DNA of 64,000 nt from assembly GCA_032718475.1 (NCBI GenBank), contig JAUCBJ010002722.1, positions 126,001-190,000 of the forward strand, given 5' to 3'. Numbering within the stretch: position 1 is the first letter of the stretch; each line of letters opens with the position of its first letter. Position numbers and translations under genes: made by a program. Below are positions 61,865 to 64,000 of the stretch, one piece after another. This stretch comes from Nemertoderma westbladi (taxonomy: Eukaryota; Xenacoelomorpha; Nemertodermatida; Nemertodermatidae). The notes beneath the pieces were generated by a model. It ran no database searches. It was given only the letters and a program-made list of their open reading frames with translations, and was not told where the DNA came from.

Positions 61865-62399
61865 TCTATGTGCAACAATTAGTGTTTTAATTTAGGTAAT
61901 CGATTTAGACTTAGTCACCACATTAATTTATCTCACAACCTGAAAAATATATATAATTACTCTGAATTATTATTTTCATATTGTAAACTTCTTCTGATTC
62001 AATATATCAGAAGCAGAATATGACAAAAGCCCACAAGGAATCGGCCAAGAAGCATATCCCCAGAAACACAAATGAAAAGAGTATATGCAATGATTACTTG
62101 TAAGAGAGAAGATCTTAAGATAGCCTACAAAGAAAAAACCTAACAACCAACTATCATAATCATCATCAACAAGGTTGAGAAAGCTAAGGAGAAAGCTTAG
62201 GAAATCTATTTGGTTTCCCAAATTTATATGAAGATTTGAATATGATCTTTCCCTACTGAGACTAGCACAGCAATACTTGAATGCCGTAATTGGTAATCAT
62301 AAATGTTGTAATGCGTTTTACCAAGATTAAAAACTGGTTGTTTTTTGCGATGACTGCGCCAATTTATCCTGTGATGATTTACCGGATCAGCTACTACGA
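61865..62399. other. Non-coding interval
   Basis: No supported gene; an 81-codon minus-strand frame here has no recognisable motif. Confidence 0.4.
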
Positions 62400-63117
62400 C
62401 TACACTATGATCAGCATGCTGGATTGCAGCTGCATTGCTGTGCCGGCTTGTCCACAAAATTGTCCACAACTCCCTATCACCCATGACATTTGCTAGATCA
62501 TCCGCATCTTCAAGGTCAGTGTCCTTTACGATGCGTCTCAAGAAAGTCATGGGCCGTCCACCATTCTTATTCACGCCATGAGGCCGCCAAAGTACAAGAT
62601 TATGCACTGGCTGGTCCTCACGGCGAAAGCAATGAACTGCAAAGCAGAGGCGATTTTGTTCTAGTGTCAAACTTGGGGGAACGAATGAGACACCTCCAAT
62701 GTTATATAGTGTCTGGTTGGAGATGTGTGCATTGAACTTGACACAATGAACCCGGCGTAGCAATATTGTGAATGTGCCATCCAGAGATTTGGTGTCCTCG
62801 GCAGTTAGAGCCCAGCATGAACTCCCATAGAGGAGTACTGGAAGTACTGCTGCTCTAGATAATTGTATCTTAAGTTTCCGAGGAATTCGATAAACACCTC
62901 AGGGGGAACACCATCAACTCCACTGGCATGATTGGTCTTAATACTCTTTGCAGCAGCCTTCACTTCTGCAAAGGAGATATCGCCAATGGGAATATCTGGG
63001 AGTACAGACTCAGACACTTTTACTTCTATAAAGTTATCAGGCAATACCCTGTCATTATTGAGGAGCTTTTCAAAGTGGGCTTTCCAACCACTGAGGCGAT
63101 CGGTGATTCAGCCTAAA
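62400..63117 (-). pseudogene. LINE family A, internally deleted copy
   Basis: Minus strand. The upstream part reads FIEVKVSESVLPDIPIGDIS, then EVKAAAKSIKTNHASGVDG and VPPEVF. At about 62880 it jumps directly to the late thumb and C-terminal part (VLPVLLYGSS, RMLRRVHCVKFNAHI-like text). All RT catalytic motifs are therefore missing. The 3' end, near 62400, has GTAGTCGTAGTAG-like tail text. At 63117-63138 it joins the second protease copy. Confidence 0.85.
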
Positions 63118-63129
63118 CCTTGGTGCAAA

Positions 63130-64000
63130 GAGAAAAGACGGGAGCAAAGAGAAAGAGAATGGTACTACTCGAAATAGTACCAGTGAGAATAACAGGAGAG
63201 GAGAGACTATTGGTTACAACATTGTTGACCACATGTTACAACATGTTGATCGATAGTGGAGCAGCGTTCACGCTAGCGGAGGATTGGGTGGCCGAAAAGA
63301 TAGGGTTACGAACGAGGCCAAGCAAGATGGTGGTGACCACCATCTCGAGTAAAGACAAAGTCTTTAAGATGAGAACAGGGCGTTGTAAGATATCAGCGGT
63401 AAGTGGGCGAGAGTGGGATCACGGGGCGACCATCGATCCCATTCAAATAGTACAATCGATTAATATTAATGCCAGGCGACCCACAAAGAGCGAGGTCGAA
63501 CAATGCCAGTACCTGGACAACATCGATTTCTCCGTGCCCAAACTGGACGTCCCGAAAGTATCTATCATAGTCGGAATGGACTGCCCGACAGCCCACAGGA
63601 GGTTTTCCTGCCGATTCGGAGAAGATGGAGAGAGAGGCCCAATGGCGATATGCACGCCATTTGGATGGACACTCAGCGGCCCAATCAAGTCCAGAATTCT
63701 GTTCAATGTGTCGTTCAACGTGGAGAGGGGCACAGTGTATCTACCGGGCTACCGGATCCAGATCCACTCCCAGCGAGGGAGGAGGATGACGACGAGTATG
63801 GGGAGATGCCGCCCATTGAGAGGATCGGCCACTCAGATACGGACTGGGTGGGAGGGAGAGTGGTGACGGCCAGCGGGGCGAGAGCCTTCTGGGATAAACC
63901 CGACAAACGGGCCTGGGTGCACGAGGAGCCGGCGATGGATTTCGCAGGAGACACGATCAAGCTGGGTGAGCAGCCAGGAACGGCACCACGGGTAGTGTTT
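63130..64000 (+). pseudogene. Second BEL family 3 protease copy, runs off the window
   Basis: From about 63139 it matches 60758-61625 with only a handful of differences (for example at 63266, 63275, 63738 and 63927). The catalytic loop reads MLIDSGAAFTLAED. It lacks gag upstream, where the deleted LINE A copy lies instead, and continues beyond 64000. It shares the frameshift of the other copy near the end of the protease, so it derives from the already broken version. Confidence 0.85.

Noticed and set aside
61976-62221. Minus-strand frame with hydrophobic segments
   Set aside because: 81 codons in AT-rich DNA with no recognisable family; hydrophobicity is expected from base composition.

Overview
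The window looks like an AT-rich eukaryotic, probably marine invertebrate, genome segment. The evidence is a spliced cyclophilin gene, an intronless Golgi-type sulfotransferase gene, and dense decayed BEL/Pao and LINE retrotransposons with many MITE-like repeats. Scattered TAGGCCTA and ACCGGTAC strings remind me of echinoderm-type genomes, but the sequence alone does not fix the phylum. There is no sign of operons, ribosome binding sites or CRISPR.

Only two genes look intact. One is a secreted or ER-type cyclophilin on the minus strand (8247-9546, three exons). The other is a galactose-3-O-sulfotransferase-like protein on the minus strand (55937-57154, one exon, 405 aa).

Layout: 1-5.2 kb holds an unrecognised acidic reading frame, a TA-flanked inverted-repeat element, and a large fold-back followed by a tandem array of hairpin units. 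From 5.7-7.5 kb there is a 5'-truncated LINE with a clean target-site duplication. The span 10.8-22.8 kb is bounded by LTR-like direct repeats. It carries a decayed BEL/Pao pol and, between pol and the 3' repeat, an unrecognised reading frame of about 2.2 kb. A second BEL family (gag-protease-RT, integrase deleted) occupies 23.5-28.95 kb and ends in an LTR fragment. From 29.3-32.2 kb a 16-bp inverted-repeat element encloses a (TGTC)n tract of about 1.35 kb. From 32.6-40.9 kb one CR1-like LINE is broken by two insertions that carry other LINEs. From 42.4-49.6 kb a third BEL family on the minus strand has an LTR, a triple zinc-knuckle reading frame, integrase C-terminal remnants, protease and gag, and is interrupted by a 1.57-kb fold-back. 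From 49.7-55.9 kb there are non-coding repeats. From 57.4-59.0 kb there is a TTAA-flanked piggyBac-type non-autonomous element. From 59.2-64.0 kb there are plus-strand gag-protease copies of the third BEL family, including a nearly identical second protease copy that runs off the window.

The genes do not form a pathway; the organising theme is nested insertion and decay. The most unusual items are the long post-pol reading frame in the first BEL element, the triple-zinc-knuckle frame next to a well-defined LTR, and the several long inverted-repeat or expanded-satellite elements. All family assignments come from reading motifs by eye; no database search was possible.
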